Source of the DNA: Biscogniauxia marginata
Taxonomy: Eukaryota; Ascomycota; Sordariomycetes; Xylariales; Xylariaceae
Direction of reading: 5' to 3'
DNA length: 64,000 bases
Assembly: GCA_022695795.1 (NCBI GenBank)
Contig: MU404114.1
Location: forward strand, 1-64,000
This document shows, piece by piece, positions 47,243 through 60,012 of the stretch. Made by a program: the position numbers and the translations under genes. Positions within the stretch are counted from its first letter, which is position 1. Each line of letters begins with the position of its first letter. Under the pieces are notes generated by a model. The model was given only the letters and a program-made list of their open reading frames with translations. It searched no databases and was not told where the DNA came from.

Positions 47243-49020
47243 ATGGCCTCCCAACAGGTTCTCTTTGCCGAAACTATCATAGCGATGAAAAAGGCGCTCA
47301 AGAGAAAAGCCTACGGTACGTCATTAACCAGCGAATGCTACCCGCCGGCGTCTAATACTCCCTCTTCACAGAGTCTGATTCCGATTCCGACATTGACCAC
47401 CACGGCAATCGTGGGCACAAGCTGAAGAAGAGAGCGAGATTCGTACGTGAAGGCCAGTTAGCACCGCCATCTGGCCCGGAAGTATACAAGGAGGTAAATA
47501 GTCTTAACGCTGTTAGCCCGGTTGGAGGCGCCGGCTGATGAGTTGCAACCCCCAGATCGTGAACCACGCCGGTTACCAGAGAGCAATCATCAGCCGAAAC
47601 CCAGCAATCATTGACGATGAAGGCTTTGAACTCGATAGCGACGATGACGAAGAGCATTACCAAGACGTCGCTGAGGCAGTAGCCGAATTCAACCCGTACG
47701 CAAATGTGCGGCTCGAAAGTGCGTACCCTCACTCCTTACTATCCAAAACCTATACACATTACCCTAGTCCTCGCCTATGATAGTAAAGTCTGGGGCACAC
47801 GAGTCTTTTCCTACACTCTTGAGCTAATGTACTCTTCGAAGACTTCCAAAATGACTAACCTTTGATTGTCTATAGGCATATTAGCACCACTAACTTCCGT
47901 CACTGATATTCCAACACATCCCACATTATCGCGACCATACACATCGAAGACCCTCACCGAGCTTGCAAAACAAAGTTGCGATATCATGCACAAGGAGAAT
48001 GCTGCGCTCTGGAAGGTTAAACATTTACAGACGAAGCTTATTGGCGACCATATATGGGCACCTTGCGAGTTAATGCTTGGACCCAATGACATCGAGCTAT
48101 ATCGCGACGACTACCTGGAACACATCAATCAGGCGAAAGGCTCCGTCAATTCGGACGCTGGCATACTTGTGAGAGATGGCATACACCCCGACGGCAAGTC
48201 GAACGGGCAGGCTTCAATAAACGGTGATTTTGCTCCGACCGGGAAGGACAAGCCGACGCCTGAAATTAAAGAAACAAACAACGGTGATATTCCGATGATG
48301 GATGCAGAGCCCCCCGTCGACACAAATGGTACCGGGGCCACGACATTGAACCAGGACGAGACGATTGGCCAAGAAACGAAGCGACATGTCCTCAGCAACG
48401 AGGAAGGTGCAGCGGACAAAGTCAGAGATGCGAAACCAAAGGCCGGTGCGTCCGGCGCACGGCCAGAAATACCTAGTCACGCCGATAACGGAAAGGGTGA
48501 CATAGCAGTCTTAGACGGCGCCGATGGTCTAGTGACGAACGGGTCGGTGGGATCTGGTGTCAGCCTCGGTGGCACATCTCAAAGAAATCAAGCCAAAAGG
48601 GAAGCTGATCATGGCGGCAGCCGACCAATGTCCGTAATGTCGGAACCCGGTGACGAACTTGCGATCCACCCGTTCTTCCTGGCGCCGCGGTCAGCCCACC
48701 CAGATCGAGACTTGGGGATTCCAGAGAAGGAGGCAGAGGACATGCGGCGGCTCCTGCAACTGTATGTACAGAAGCAGGAAGAGATTTGTCGGGGCTCTAA
48801 GCAGCTATATGAAGGAATTCTTCGGGCTAACAGGATGCGGAAGACGGTATTCCAGTGGTCCAAGTATGAGGCGCATGCCGGGCCGAACCGCGACATGTCG
48901 GACGGCGAGGATTGGTACGACAAGGAGGAGTGGGGCTTAGAAGAGGATCTGAAGAAAGGACAGGACGAAGAAGAGGAAGACACGACACAGACAACCAAGA
49001 AGACGAGGACGCGCAGGTGA
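47243..49020 (+). CDS. RXT2: Rxt2-like subunit of the Rpd3L histone deacetylase complex
   Basis: Four exons, 47243-47315, 47372-47493, 47556-47718 and 47876-49020, encode 500 residues. All three introns keep frame, with phase-1 joins at exon 1/2 (Y-ESDSDSD) and 3/4 (LE-SILAPLTS). The RXT2 N-terminal domain is readable in order: HKLKKRARFVREGQL, IVNHAGYQRAIISRNPAI, then FNPYANVRLESILAPLTSV and HPTLSRPYTSKTLTELA. It is followed by LWKVKHLQTKLIGDHIWAPC. A disordered Asn/Gly/Asp-rich middle leads to a conserved-looking helix (DMRRLLQLYVQKQEEICRGS) and an acidic then basic tail. Rxt2 is a structural subunit of the nuclear Rpd3L/Sin3 deacetylase, which represses transcription. Yeast Rxt2 is similar only in the N-terminal part, as usual for the family. 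Confidence 0.9.
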
Positions 49021-49551
49021 CGCTGCACAGGGGTTTTGGGGGAAAGTATATTTTTTATTGGTAGTATAATATCGGATACCCTGGGACGAGTACTAGTCTC
49101 AATCGATGAATTGTTCAATCTACATAGTAGTCAGTCTTGAAGGTTCCTAGAGGTCAAATTATCACCAGCAATGAGGCTTATATAGCTTCATTTGTGAGCG
49201 AGGCGGGCAGGCAAATGAATGCAAAGGCGGTAGGTTAGGTAAATGTCTCGGTAGCCACATGTACTAGAGACTGGGCGGCTCTTATTGGGCTATGAGGGGT
49301 TATTAAGTAGGTACCTAGGTTGACGCCACGGACGTTGCTATACGAGAGAGAAAAGAGGTAACTTGTACATTCCACGTTAGACCGAGACTTGCAACCTGCC
49401 AAAAAATTTGCCGGGGATAGCCGCCCAGGAACCTTTTTTTCCTTTCCCCACGCCCACGACGAAAGAACAGCTCAAGCTAGTTCACCCACTTGCTGTCAAA
49501 TGTCAAGAAGGCAAGGCTGATCAATACGAGTCGATCACAGTTGAAGCAATC
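49021..49551. other. Intergenic region
   Basis: RXT2 3' end and OPI3 promoter. No other gene is seen. Confidence 0.5.
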
Positions 49552-50384
49552 ATGGCGCCATTCGAGACACCTGCGACCCAGCTGGTAGATTTTAACCAGA
49601 AGAGCCTGTTCAGTATGTTTACACTGTCAGAGCCTCTCCGGCCGAGAGCTAATGTTGACATTCACAGTTTCTGCAGCTTCAATCGCCTTCAACCCCCTGT
49701 TTTGGAAGTATGTTGCATAAGTATAACCCACCAGAGCTTCTCAGAACCACAACTAACACGTCGTGCGTAGCATCGTAGCTCGACAAGGTTCGTCCGCCCG
49801 GTGCTCATCAATCCCCCCCCCGAAAGTCAAAGGCAAGACGAGAAGGCGTCTAATGAGTAACAGAATACCACAACAAGGTCCTCACCAAGCTGTTCGGCGG
49901 GCGCTCCCAGGCCGCCTGTTATGGTCTAGCTGCGACCATCTTCTCGCTTGGCCTCGTGCGCGATTTCTTGTATGAACGAGCCTTGCGCGAGCAGCCATCG
50001 TACCCGCTACTCGAGTCCCCTGAGGTCAAATACCTGGGGTATGGCCTGATCGCCAGTGGCAATATCCTGGTGTTATCCTCGACATGGGCCCTAGGCATCA
50101 CGGGCACCTTCCTCGGCGACTACTTCGGCATCCTGATGGACCACATGGTGACGGGCTTCCCCTTCAACGTTACGGACGCGCCCATGTACTACGGCTCGAC
50201 CTGTAGCTTCCTGGGCACGGCTCTGCTGTACGGCAAACCGGCGGGTATCCTGCTCACGGCTTGGGTCTTCATCGTGTACAAGATCGCGCTCACCTACGAG
50301 AACCCGTTCACGGCCGGGATATACGCCAAGCGGGAACGAGAGCGCGCTGCGGCAGCGAAGGGAGGCGACAAGAAGTCACGGTGA
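49552..50384 (+). CDS. OPI3: Phospholipid N-methyltransferase Opi3
   Basis: Four exons, 49552-49612, 49668-49707, 49771-49787 and 49864-50384, give 212 residues (yeast Opi3 has 206). Exon 3 is only 17 nt and encodes NIVARQE with its split codons. The joined frame reads SLF-ISAASIAFNPLFW-NIVARQ-EYHNKVLTKLFGG. Membrane helices follow, including YGLAATIFSLGLVRDFLY and LGYGLIASGNILVLSSTWALG. The C-terminal ALTYENPFTAGIYAKRE fits the acidic Glu-x-Pro-Phe methyltransferase motif. The enzyme sits in the ER membrane and performs the last two methylations from phosphatidylethanolamine to phosphatidylcholine using S-adenosylmethionine. All four exons are needed to recover the family's N-terminal membrane segment. 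Confidence 0.92.
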
Positions 50385-51519
50385 GCTGGTCCAGCTCCGG
50401 GGTGTTTGGCCATGCAGTCATTATGAACTCGGGTGATCGCATCCAAACAGCAGGGCAAAGGCGGGTGGGCGGAAGAGATGCCGGGGCGATGTGCCAACTG
50501 CATGAGGAGTCACTCTGCGATAGCACGGAAGTTCGGAGACGCGAGGAGGCAGCGTATGACGAAAACGCTTACATGTTGGGCGAACGAGTCGGGCAAATCG
50601 AACGAGCTTGGTTTAGCGGGTTAGGCGAGACAGGTTAGTCCCGGCATTATGTAGCAAGGGAAGCAGGAGAAGGGTTCAGCATAAAATAATATACAAACAG
50701 CCAAGCCAAAGTCGGTCTTACAGGGCGTGACAATACACCAGCCACTATGTCGTACCAAGCTTTTGTGCTTTGACTGATTCGCGGGAGATCTCAGCAACCA
50801 CAACCCACGCCGAGCCAATCCATCCAATCGGTATTAGTTGTTGTAATCCTGCACGGCCAAGCGGTCCAAGGTTGAGACGGTGGCGTTACTTTATTTGCAC
50901 ATGGCAATTGCCATGCCGTACATACCTACCTGGAAGGCAAGTACGTATGAGAGAAGATACCTCATAACCTCGGCGGGATGATAGCGTCATATGGAAGAAA
51001 CCGTAGCGGCTCGGGAAGCAAAGGAGGGAAGGAACAAAACCGGCGGCAGAACAATCCGGAACGCTAAGACAGCTTTTACCTAACCTACTAGTAGTTCCTG
51101 GGGTTTAGTGGGGACCTTTAACAAGCAATCGGGATCATACGTTTTCCATGCTTCGCGGACGAATCAATTACTCTGTAGGTCAATTCCACCTGACTCACTA
51201 CCACCTACCTTTTTCGACAACGAAATAGAAGAAATCAGGAAACACTCGGAATATTTAAATCCTTCACTCAACTTATATCTATCCATCTTATTCGTCCTGA
51301 ACGGACGCATGTTGAGGGGAGCTGTAGCATTCAACAGCCGACAATCCGCTTTGTTGTGACCTTCCCACCGTCACTTGACTCGGTCAATGTATCAGATAGG
51401 ATAGCCGCATAAAACTTCTTCACATCACTTCTCTTCCCCCTCTCTTTGGTTCCGTGCCTGGCAGGAGGTGGTCCACCCCGGTCGTCTCTACACCCGTACC
51501 ACGTGCCTCCCGGGCCATA
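50385..51519. other. Intergenic region
   Basis: OPI3 3' UTR and Nramp promoter. Open frames just downstream of OPI3 lack protein character. No gene is seen. Confidence 0.5.
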
Positions 51520-53721
51520 ATGAACCAAACCTCGAGGACTGACGAGCCGTACGAGGGCGAGGGTCTCAACCAGAGCCCCAACGCCTTCTCGAACGACCTC
51601 GTCACCAACCAGGACCTGAACGGCATCGCCAACTCCCGGGCACTCAGAGGACAAGACGCCAGGAGTATGAACAACTCGGGCCAGCCGATAGCGGAGGACA
51701 ATCCGCCTGGAGCCGTCGTCGACAGAGACGGCGCCGCCCCGCCGGCGCAAAATCTGACCAACGGCGCACGTCCCGTCACCGTTGACGTTGGTCAGTCACC
51801 TGGGCCGACGAGCTCGACTCAGGTGAACAAGGGGGACTCCACGGCGCCGATGCCGCCCGCCAGCGGCGCCCCTGCCCGCGCTGGCGGCGGCGGCAACGGC
51901 AACGGCCCCAGGAGTCCCCTACGCAAGGTCGGCCACACTATCGCGACCTTCGGGAAGTTCGTGGGGCCCGGCTTCCTCGTCGCCGTGGCCTACATCGACC
52001 CCGGAAACTACTCAACCGACATCACCGCCGGCGCCGCGAACCAGTTCCGGCTCCTGTTCATCATCCTCATGAGCAACCTGTTCGCCGTCTTCCTCCAGTG
52101 CCTCTCGGTCAAGCTGGGCACCGTCACGGGGCTCAACCTGGCCCAGGCGTGCCGCGCGTTCTTGCCCCGGTGGCTCAACTACTTCTTGTACTTCATGGCC
52201 GAGGTGGCCATCATCGCCACCGACATCGCTGAGGTGAGTTTGTATATACGAAAACTGAAAAGGCGTGCCGAGCTATTTATTTGGTCGGCGGGAAAGTTTG
52301 ATTAACCAGATCCCCCCCAGGTTATCGGAACGGCTATCGGACTCAACTTGCTTTTCCCTAAACTGCCCCTTGTGGCTGGGTGCGCCATATCCATAGTCGA
52401 TGTCATGGTCATTCTTTTCTTCTACCGGCCAAACGGCCCCATGAAGGGTCTTCGTTTTTTTGAATTATTCGTCATGTTCCTGGTCCTCGCTGTGGTCGTC
52501 TGCTTTTGTATCCAGCTCTCGCTCATCGAAGACACGACACCCGGAGAGGTTTTCCTTGGCTATGTCCCAAACGACGTAATCACCACGTCCCAGGGCATCT
52601 TCCAAGCATGCGGCATCTTGGGCGCCACGGTATGTCCCATTGCAATAAATTTTCTACTTCATAAGCCTACCTCTTCGATGTATTATTATTAGTTCGCTGT
52701 GTCTTTTAGACATGACTTATTAACTTCTTGGCCCATACTACTGCAGTATTTACTTACAATGATCATACAGGTCATGCCACACTCTCTCTTCCTCGGGTCC
52801 GGAATCGTACAGAGTCGGCTGAAGGACTACGACACCAAGCGTGGACTACTCCCGCCTGACTCGGACACCACTAGCATCCAGGACGAGAAGACCGGCGACA
52901 AGACGTTCTACGTACCCAGCCTCCAGGCGATCAAGCACTCGCTGAAGTACTCGTACGCTGAGGTGACCCTCTCGCTCATCACCTTCGCCCTCTTCGTGAA
53001 CAGCGCCATCCTGATCGTGGCTGGCGCAAGCCTGTACGAAAACCCCGACGCTCTCGACGCTGACATCTTCGGTATCCACGACCTGCTCGCGACTAGCATC
53101 AGTCCGGCGGCGGGAACCATCTTCGCGCTGGCGCTGCTCTTCTCGGGCGTGTCGGCGGGCATCGTGTGCACGATCGCGGGGCAGATGGTGTGCGAGGGCG
53201 CGCTCAAGTGGCGCATGAAACCCTGGCTGCGCCGGCTCGTCACGCGCTCCATCTCGATCACACCCAGCATCATCATCGCCGGGGCCGCGGGTCGCGACAA
53301 GCTCAACGACGCCCTCAACGGCAGCCAGGTGGCGCTCAGCGTCGTCCTGCCCTTCGTCTCGGCCCCGCTCATCTGGTTCACGTGCTTCAACAAGTACATG
53401 ACTGCGCAGACGGGCAACGCACGCTTCATCACCGAGGGCAAAGACCAGTTCGTCACCGTCGTCTCCGCCCCGGCCAACCCGTATTCCGGATCCTCCCCGC
53501 CCATCCGCTTCCGCTTCGGCCTCGGCGGCTTCGGCAAGGCCCCCCGCGACGAGGAGGACTCCGCCTCCGTCGGTAATAATAATGGGGATGCAGCGGCCCC
53601 CGTCGTCGGCGTCAAGATGGCTAACGCGTGGTGGGTGTCGGCGCTCGCCGTCGTCATCTGGCTCGTCATCGTCATCATGAATGTTGCCAACTTGGTCCTC
53701 TTGGGACTGGGGGATGCGTGA
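51520..53721 (+). CDS. Nramp-family divalent metal transporter (Smf-like)
   Basis: Three exons, 51520-52233, 52321-52629 and 52771-53721, encode 657 residues; all joins are phase 0. The frame is open further upstream, but ATG 51520 is its first ATG. The first 130 residues are a polar disordered cytosolic head. The transporter core begins at FGKFVGPGFLVAVAYIDPGN, with the metal-binding DPGN of helix 1 at about 160-163. The helix 6 motif MPHSLFLGSG lies at 343-352, right after the exon 2/3 junction. Further helices include FSGVSAGIVCTIAGQMV and VVLPFVSAPLIWFTCF, and the last helix is WWVSALAVVIWLVIVIMNV. Nramp proteins couple proton entry to uptake of Mn2+, Fe2+ and related ions; yeast Smf1-3 differ in membrane location. 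The DPGN and MPH motifs are intact. Exact substrate and location cannot be read from sequence. Confidence 0.94.
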
Positions 53722-55828
53722 ACAAGGGCAGCAACAAGAAAAAAAATTAGGACATGCATCCCGGGAGGAGGAAGAGTGGTAGAAGGGGTAGTATCTTGAG
53801 GGCGGCTTGTGGTTACTCGAGACATTGGGGGGGGAGGGGCATAGGGGGTTTAGGCTTAGTTGGTGAAGCCAGCGTGGTAAGAGTTACGGTATTACTTTCG
53901 CTTGTCTGGAAAAGGCAACTTTTGGGGAAGGCTTTTGAGTTGATTGGTGGTAGAGTGGAGGTAAATTCTTTTCTTTCTTTCTTTGATCAAAGCCAGAAAA
54001 TTTTTGAAGAAAAGAGGTGAGAAGAAGTCGTCACGAATTCATGAGATATGAATCGAGAAGAGAAAATTCTGAGTCTTTTTCAAGTTTTCTTTTCTTGGTT
54101 CGTAGGGGGGGCGGAAGGCAGAAGAGGAGGTAAACTTTGGTTTCTTTTTTTCTTCTTCTCCCCTTCTTCTTACTTTTCTCTTTCTTATCCTATAGTTCTC
54201 TACTCTTCGAATCCTGAGCGTTGGAAAAGCGGCGGGACGCAAGATAGCATCAACGAAGATAGATTTATTTCTTGTTTAGTTTATAAGTATGTTTCTAAAC
54301 GTCACGCTGTGGATACGTATATATCGTACAGCGTAAGTCAAATAAAGAAATATTATAAATAAATAACTAAAAGATGTTATATTTCTTAAATAGTGAATTA
54401 ATCTTTTATTAAATTTCCCCTTTTTAACTTAAGCACCTTATTAACAAGTAGCTTCGAGTATATAGTAACATAAACAATAACGGCTACCTATACGTAGTAG
54501 TAGGGTGTTTATAGTGTCTTACAACTTATCTCTATCCAAAGAGAAAAAAGACTGCAGCAATTAAACCTTTACCCCGCTCTCGCCTCCTTTCCGTAGCTCT
54601 CTCTCTCTCTCTCTTGCTCTTGATCATTGTTACGGCACGGTGCCCGTAGCAGCATATAAGCCAACCTAGGGTGCTAAATCAGCGGATTTGGTATTCTGTT
54701 ACCCTTTTGGGAGCGGAGTGGTCTAGTGGGGTTGGCTAGTCACCGCCGTGATAATCATTAATAGGTAAAAGGTCCATATCTTAAATAGATAGCATACTCG
54801 GAGTAAAGCAACTCAGCGGGACTTCCCTCAACCCCGTGACCCTCCCCCCCCCCCCCCCCATTTTCTCCGTTTTTCCCTCCCCAAAAGATTATACACGTAA
54901 TTTCAATAACAGTCCTCGTGACGGCACTCAAGCGTTACTTTTATATTGTACCAAGTGGTATTTTATTATCAGCTACTTAGGTATATATATATACCTGCTT
55001 AAAAAAAGGAGGAACGGGATAATCAGAATCAAAACTATATCTCTCATTCACTCAATGACATGGTAAATATCTACCTATATATCTATATAGCTAGGTACCT
55101 AAGGTAGCTCTAAGAGATGGACGAGATCGAGAGCTACATACGTTGGCATAGGTAGGTAGGTAGGTAGGTAGGTAGGTAGGGAGTAGATAGTTTTCAGCGG
55201 GGACTAGCGGAGCGTACCTAGCCGTGCCCTACATGTATGTAATGTACATAGCCCGTTACATATATGCATCTCCAAGGTATCATTAGGTATACTTATCTCA
55301 ACGGCCATCAGATGTTAGCATTTAGACTATATTATCTTAATTCATCAAAGTTCATCCCAAGCTCCCAGGGGAGCCTCCCTTTAGGAAAAGAGAGGACGAA
55401 AATGTATAAAGGGCAGGAAAGCCGGTCACGTTGGGCAACAACGAAGAAATTACAGACGTCACGTTTGATCAAAAAGAAACAATGGTAAAAACGACAGTAG
55501 CTATTAATACAGAGGTACTATTATCCTGATACTAGGCAGGTAGGTTTCATGAGCACATTATCATTTCCAACCCGAGACATACAAGGTAATGCCTTTCGAC
55601 TCCAACTCCCCAGACAATGCAAGTTGCCATGATCCCCTTCAACACCAACTCACGCAGCAAACACTTCTATCTTTTCCTCTCTCCCTCTCCCTTTTTAACA
55701 TCTCCTCCTCTATTAGTCAACTGGTCCGCCTCGTTAGCATTGGGCTCTCTCTTTCTCTCGCCTTTCTTTTCTTCTATTCCAACCAACCACCATAGGCTTC
55801 AACAAGCCCGTTGTTAATTAATTTAGGA
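53722..55828. other. Gene-free region between convergent genes
   Basis: Contains an AT-rich patch at about 54280-54430, a (CT)n run at about 54598-54614, a poly-C run at about 54845-54859 and a (GGTA)n microsatellite at about 55150-55180. A TGTTACGGCACGGTGCCCG sequence near 54629 recalls the start of fungal LTRs, but no matching end was found. No gene is supported. Confidence 0.5.
55149..55182. repeat. (GGTA)n microsatellite
   Basis: About eight tandem tetranucleotide units of TAGG/GGTA. The same motif occurs singly or in pairs in many intergenic parts of this window. Confidence 0.85.
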
Positions 55829-57861
55829 TTATCGTGCGTTCATTTCCTCCTCTTCAGGAGTATCACTCACCCAGCCTCGGCTCATCTCCACAGCCCTCTC
55901 CCAGTTACCATACATCCTCTGGACCTTCTTCTTGTCCATATGGGGCTCAAAGTTTTTACGCCCCGGCTTCTTACGCGTGATGGCGGAGATTTCTTCGAGG
56001 CTGTTCCAGCCCCCCTTGATGGCTAGGCCGGCAGCGATAGCGGCTCCTAGTGCCGTTGTCTCCCGCATGGAGGGACGCTCTACCCGGATGCCGATGATGT
56101 CGGACTGGGTTTGCATGGTAAGATCTGAGCTCGACATACCACCATCGACTGCGAGTCCCTCGAGTCTGTGGTTGGAGTCTTTCGCCATTGCCTCGAGAAT
56201 GGCGCGCGTCTGGAAGCAGGTTGCTTCGAGGGTGGCGCGGGCGATGTGTCCCCTTTGTGTGTGCTGTGTTATGCCGACTATCAAAATGTTAGTTATATTA
56301 CAATATCCATAGAGGCTCCCACGGCTCCAGAGGCGGTGTGGAGCCACGGACGAAATTAGGAACTTACATAGTGTTCCTTTAGCGTCGTCAATCCAATATG
56401 GTGCAAATAAACCACTGAACGCCGTGACGAATACCACGCCGCCATTGTCCGGAACACTTCCCGCCAGTTCGCCAACTTTAGACGAGTCGCGCAAGAACCC
56501 TAAATTGTTCATAAGGAATTTAACACCGGACCCGGCGACCGCTATACTACCCTCTAGCGCGTAGACTGGCTTCTGGCCTTTGCCAAAATCATACGCTACG
56601 GTAGCTAGCAGGCCGTACTTAGAGATTACGGGCTTAGTACCAACGTTATACAGCAAGAAACAGCCGGTGCCGTACGTGTTCTTTGCATGGCCTGGACTGA
56701 ATCCGCAGTGGCCGACTAAAGCACTAGACTGGTCACCGAGGCAGCCCGTGATTCTGGTCCCCGCCAGCAAGCCGTAAGCTAGGCAACCAAAGGCTTCGGG
56801 GTCCGACGAGGGAACGATCTTGGGGAACGTGATCTTAGAGCGATCAATTTCGAAGAAGTCGATAAGCTCGTCATCATACTGGCCAGTGTGCAGGTTCATA
56901 AACATAGTTCGGCTTGCGTTTGTGGTGTCGGTAACATGGACATTCTTCTCCCGGCCTCCGTTTAGCCGGTAGATTAGCCAACTATCGACGGTGCCGAAAG
57001 CGAGGCGTCCCTCGTTATATGCCTCTTGGATAACGTCATGATTGCGTATAAGCCAGAGTAGCTTTACGCTTGAAGGATAGGTGCTCAACGGGAGGCCACA
57101 AAGCTGTAGTAATTTATCTGCGTCCGGACGCGCCTTTAATTCCCGGACTAGGTCCTTAGTTCTCGTATCCGGCCACACGATGGCTTCGCAAAGAGGCTCG
57201 CCGGTGTACTTATCCCAGCACACTGTCGTCTCTCGTTGGTTTGTGATACCGATGGCCTTGATCTGGGTCTTACGGTAACCTTTGGACAAGAACTGCTCGG
57301 TAGCTCTTTCGATGCAGTTAACCACCGAGGAGAGGAGTTCGTATGCATTGTGGTCATGCCATCTGCAACGCAAGGTAGACGATTAGCATAGGGCCACACT
57401 AGTGCAGTAAACGTTCCGGTCGATAACGGAGGAGGGAGTAGTAGTACTATCACATACCCTGAGTGTGGATAGTGGTTTTCAAATTCGATTTGATGGCTGG
57501 CTACGGGGTCGGCATAGCGGTTGAATATAATGAAGCGGGATGAGGTAGTGCCTTGATCAATACTGCCAATAAACCATTCCTCGTCGTCATCGTTGTGGGC
57601 AGTGCCATTTCCGTTAACATTGGCGACACCGTTCCCGTTGACACGGGTAGCACCATTGCCATTGACATGTCCATTAACATGTCCGTTGACAAGGCTGCTG
57701 GCATTCCCGTTGACGTAGCCATTTGTAGTACCATTAGTATGGCCATTGACACGACCGTTAACATGTCCGTTGGTGTGGCCATTTTCCAGGTCGTTCCGGA
57801 TACCATTAGCGACCGAGTATTCCTCGGTGCGAGAACGCTTGCGCTCACGAGTGTCTCCCAT
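55829..57861 (-). CDS. GUT1: Glycerol kinase with Asn-Gly repeat N terminus
   Basis: Three exons, 57861-57458, 57362-56368 and 56277-55829, encode 615 residues. The FGGY kinase motifs are intact: [13 protein letters not shown] (about 98-110), [52 protein letters not shown] and, after the second intron, [10 protein letters not shown] and [12 protein letters not shown]. It phosphorylates glycerol to glycerol-3-phosphate in the cytosol, the first step of glycerol use and a source of lipid backbone. Residues 26-90 are a low-complexity array of NGHVNG-like units absent from the catalytic fold and probably disordered. The frame stays open to an upstream ATG at 57963, so the start could lie 34 codons earlier. 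The introns join PHSG to WHDHNAYEL and KGTL to FGITQ. Confidence 0.94.
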
Positions 57862-60012
57862 GGTATGCTGGCGGGAGCGGGTGGTGAAGTAGGGGGCAGT
57901 TCCTATGAATGTCGAAACTAGTCTCCTTGGAGGTTTCTGCGAACGAGGACGCTCGTGAGGCAAGCCGGTCTTATCCTAGCAAGGGGAATAGGGGTGGTGT
58001 GTGTTGCGCCAAGCGGGGGTCGAGAGGCGGGCTGCGATGGGACAGGGTCGTCTTGCGACGGATACTCTAGGTTGCGACAGGGCACAAAGCGTGAGCGTGG
58101 TAGATAAGGGGCCGTGTGGTTTGGCCGGAGTTGGACGAGGCGAAAGGTACAGGAGAAGTAGTTGGAACAGAAGGGGGATAATCGAGGAGGAGGGAGAAGA
58201 GGAGGGGGGAGAGAAGGGGGCGGCAGAGGAGGAGTAGAAGTAGAAGTAGAAGTAGTCGTAGGCCGCGGTAGTCATGGCATCAAAGTCGCGCATATGTGGT
58301 TGTATGTACTATGGCAATACCCACGATATACAATGTGTAATACAGTCTGTCACAGGATTCGTAGGCATGTACTGGCGTACCCGTTCGGCTGAAAATGTGC
58401 ATGCATGCAGGTAATAAAATGTGGGATGTAATGGGACGCAGGTTGGAGGCAGACAGGGGCCGATACCGTATCGCCCTTCGTCGGCCAAGTCATAGCGTCT
58501 GGGGAGCATTCTGTCTGGTGGGGTAGTGCAGCTGGAACTAGAACAGGCCCATGCGGAGACGCCCACTTTTACCGCATCCAGATTTGGGGGCGCCATTGGA
58601 CTGCGTGGGCGAGTAGGTAGAATAAAGAGACGGGGAAAGATGGGAGCGAGGGATGGGGAAGGCACGGGGGAGCGGAGGGGCGCAAATGGAGGGGCTGCCC
58701 TTGTTGGGCGCACACTGAGCAGCCAAGATTCGGCCAGCTTCGGGCCTCTTTCCCCCTAAAATTGGCCACTAAAAACCTAGCATCTACCGTCTTACAGGTG
58801 CGTCCGTACACGATTGGTGGAGAATTGGGGGACATAGAACAAACAAAATGCAGCACTTGTGGAATTCTCATCGAGGCTTTATCGATATGTTACAATTATC
58901 ATGTTGGGAAGTGCAATATGCCAATTAAGCCCCTGGCCGCTAGTGGGGGAGGTTAATGTTACGTGCGGCCAAGTAAGACCCAACTAGATGGAAAGGTCTC
59001 AAATAACAAGTGGGACACCCGCGAGTGAGCCCTGCGAGGCCCATATCTTTAACATAGCCCGCCCAGCCTAGTCCGAAGCCTTATTAGTGTAGGTACCCAA
59101 TCTGGCAGGCTTGTGACCTACTCCGTGCAGAAAAAAGAAAGAAGAAGCGCCCGAGTCTATTTTGTCATCCATCAGGACGCGTGTCGCACAAAAGTCCACA
59201 GTAATACTTGCGGCCCGGACTTGCTAACACCGGACTCCTTTTTACAAGACGAAATTAACTTTACCACCGTCAGCATTGGGTGGCTAGACCGTAGTATACA
59301 TCCGCTAGGTGTAGACTACAGCTATCACTTCGACAACTATCATGGATCGCTTGATTTTTATATCGACTTTTTTTTATACACCTCTTTCTCTTTTTTTCTT
59401 TCTTTTTCTTTAAAATTTTGGGGGTTTTTGCTCGTTTTTCACCGTCTTCTCGTTGATCGGCATTCCAATAAGATAAAGCATTGTGTTTACTAAGACAAGA
59501 CGAGACGAAACAGGGCGAAGACGTGTACGTTGCATCCGATATCGAAGGCGTCACTTTACTTACTCCACCGGCCTCGGCGTCCACGTGAGAACTCACGATC
59601 GCCGATCATTGGCCGTCTCTGCCTCACCGTCCTAACCTACTTACTCCTTCCTTCGCATTCGACGACCCCCTTCCCCCCTTCCCCTTTCCCCTTTCCCTTT
59701 TCCCTTCCCTCCAAATCTTAAAATCTGATTGCGCATTTGCCTACAGGAGGTGGCTTGGGTAGTAGGGGTAGCCAATGTCACGATTTTTTTTCTGCCCTCG
59801 GATATAATTTACACTTCCAAAATAATTTTGTGCAACCACGCCCCAATATAAAACACCTCCGTTGTGAGGCTCAGCTCTCTTGCCCGGGCGATTTTGCGAT
59901 CATCGCCATTGATCGGGGCCTACTGCGGGGCCGCAGGACATTGAGGTCCGGGCCAATGAGACCCACCTAACTGAACGTCATGGAAGGTGCTGCGGATCTA
60001 TATGTCCATTTT
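57862..60012. other. Gene-free region
   Basis: Glycerol kinase promoter region, GA-rich around 58170-58260. The 59650-59710 part is C/T-rich. No gene is supported. Confidence 0.5.

Noticed and set aside
52908..53825. 305-codon minus-strand frame opposite the Nramp gene
   Set aside because: It overlaps the transporter core, whose motifs and splice junctions are clear; the antisense product has no recognisable domain.
54629..54660. LTR-like start TGTTACGG with a small stem-loop
   Set aside because: No matching ...CA end or target duplication found nearby, so not called as an element.
54709..54785. tRNA-like TGGTCTAGTGG A box
   Set aside because: No B box at the right distance and no cloverleaf stems; a single box is not enough for a tRNA or SINE.
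55589..55817. Overlapping plus-strand frames of 66-68 codons just downstream of glycerol kinase
   Set aside because: C/T-rich low-complexity sequence in the 3' flank; Ser/Leu/Phe-rich translation without motifs.
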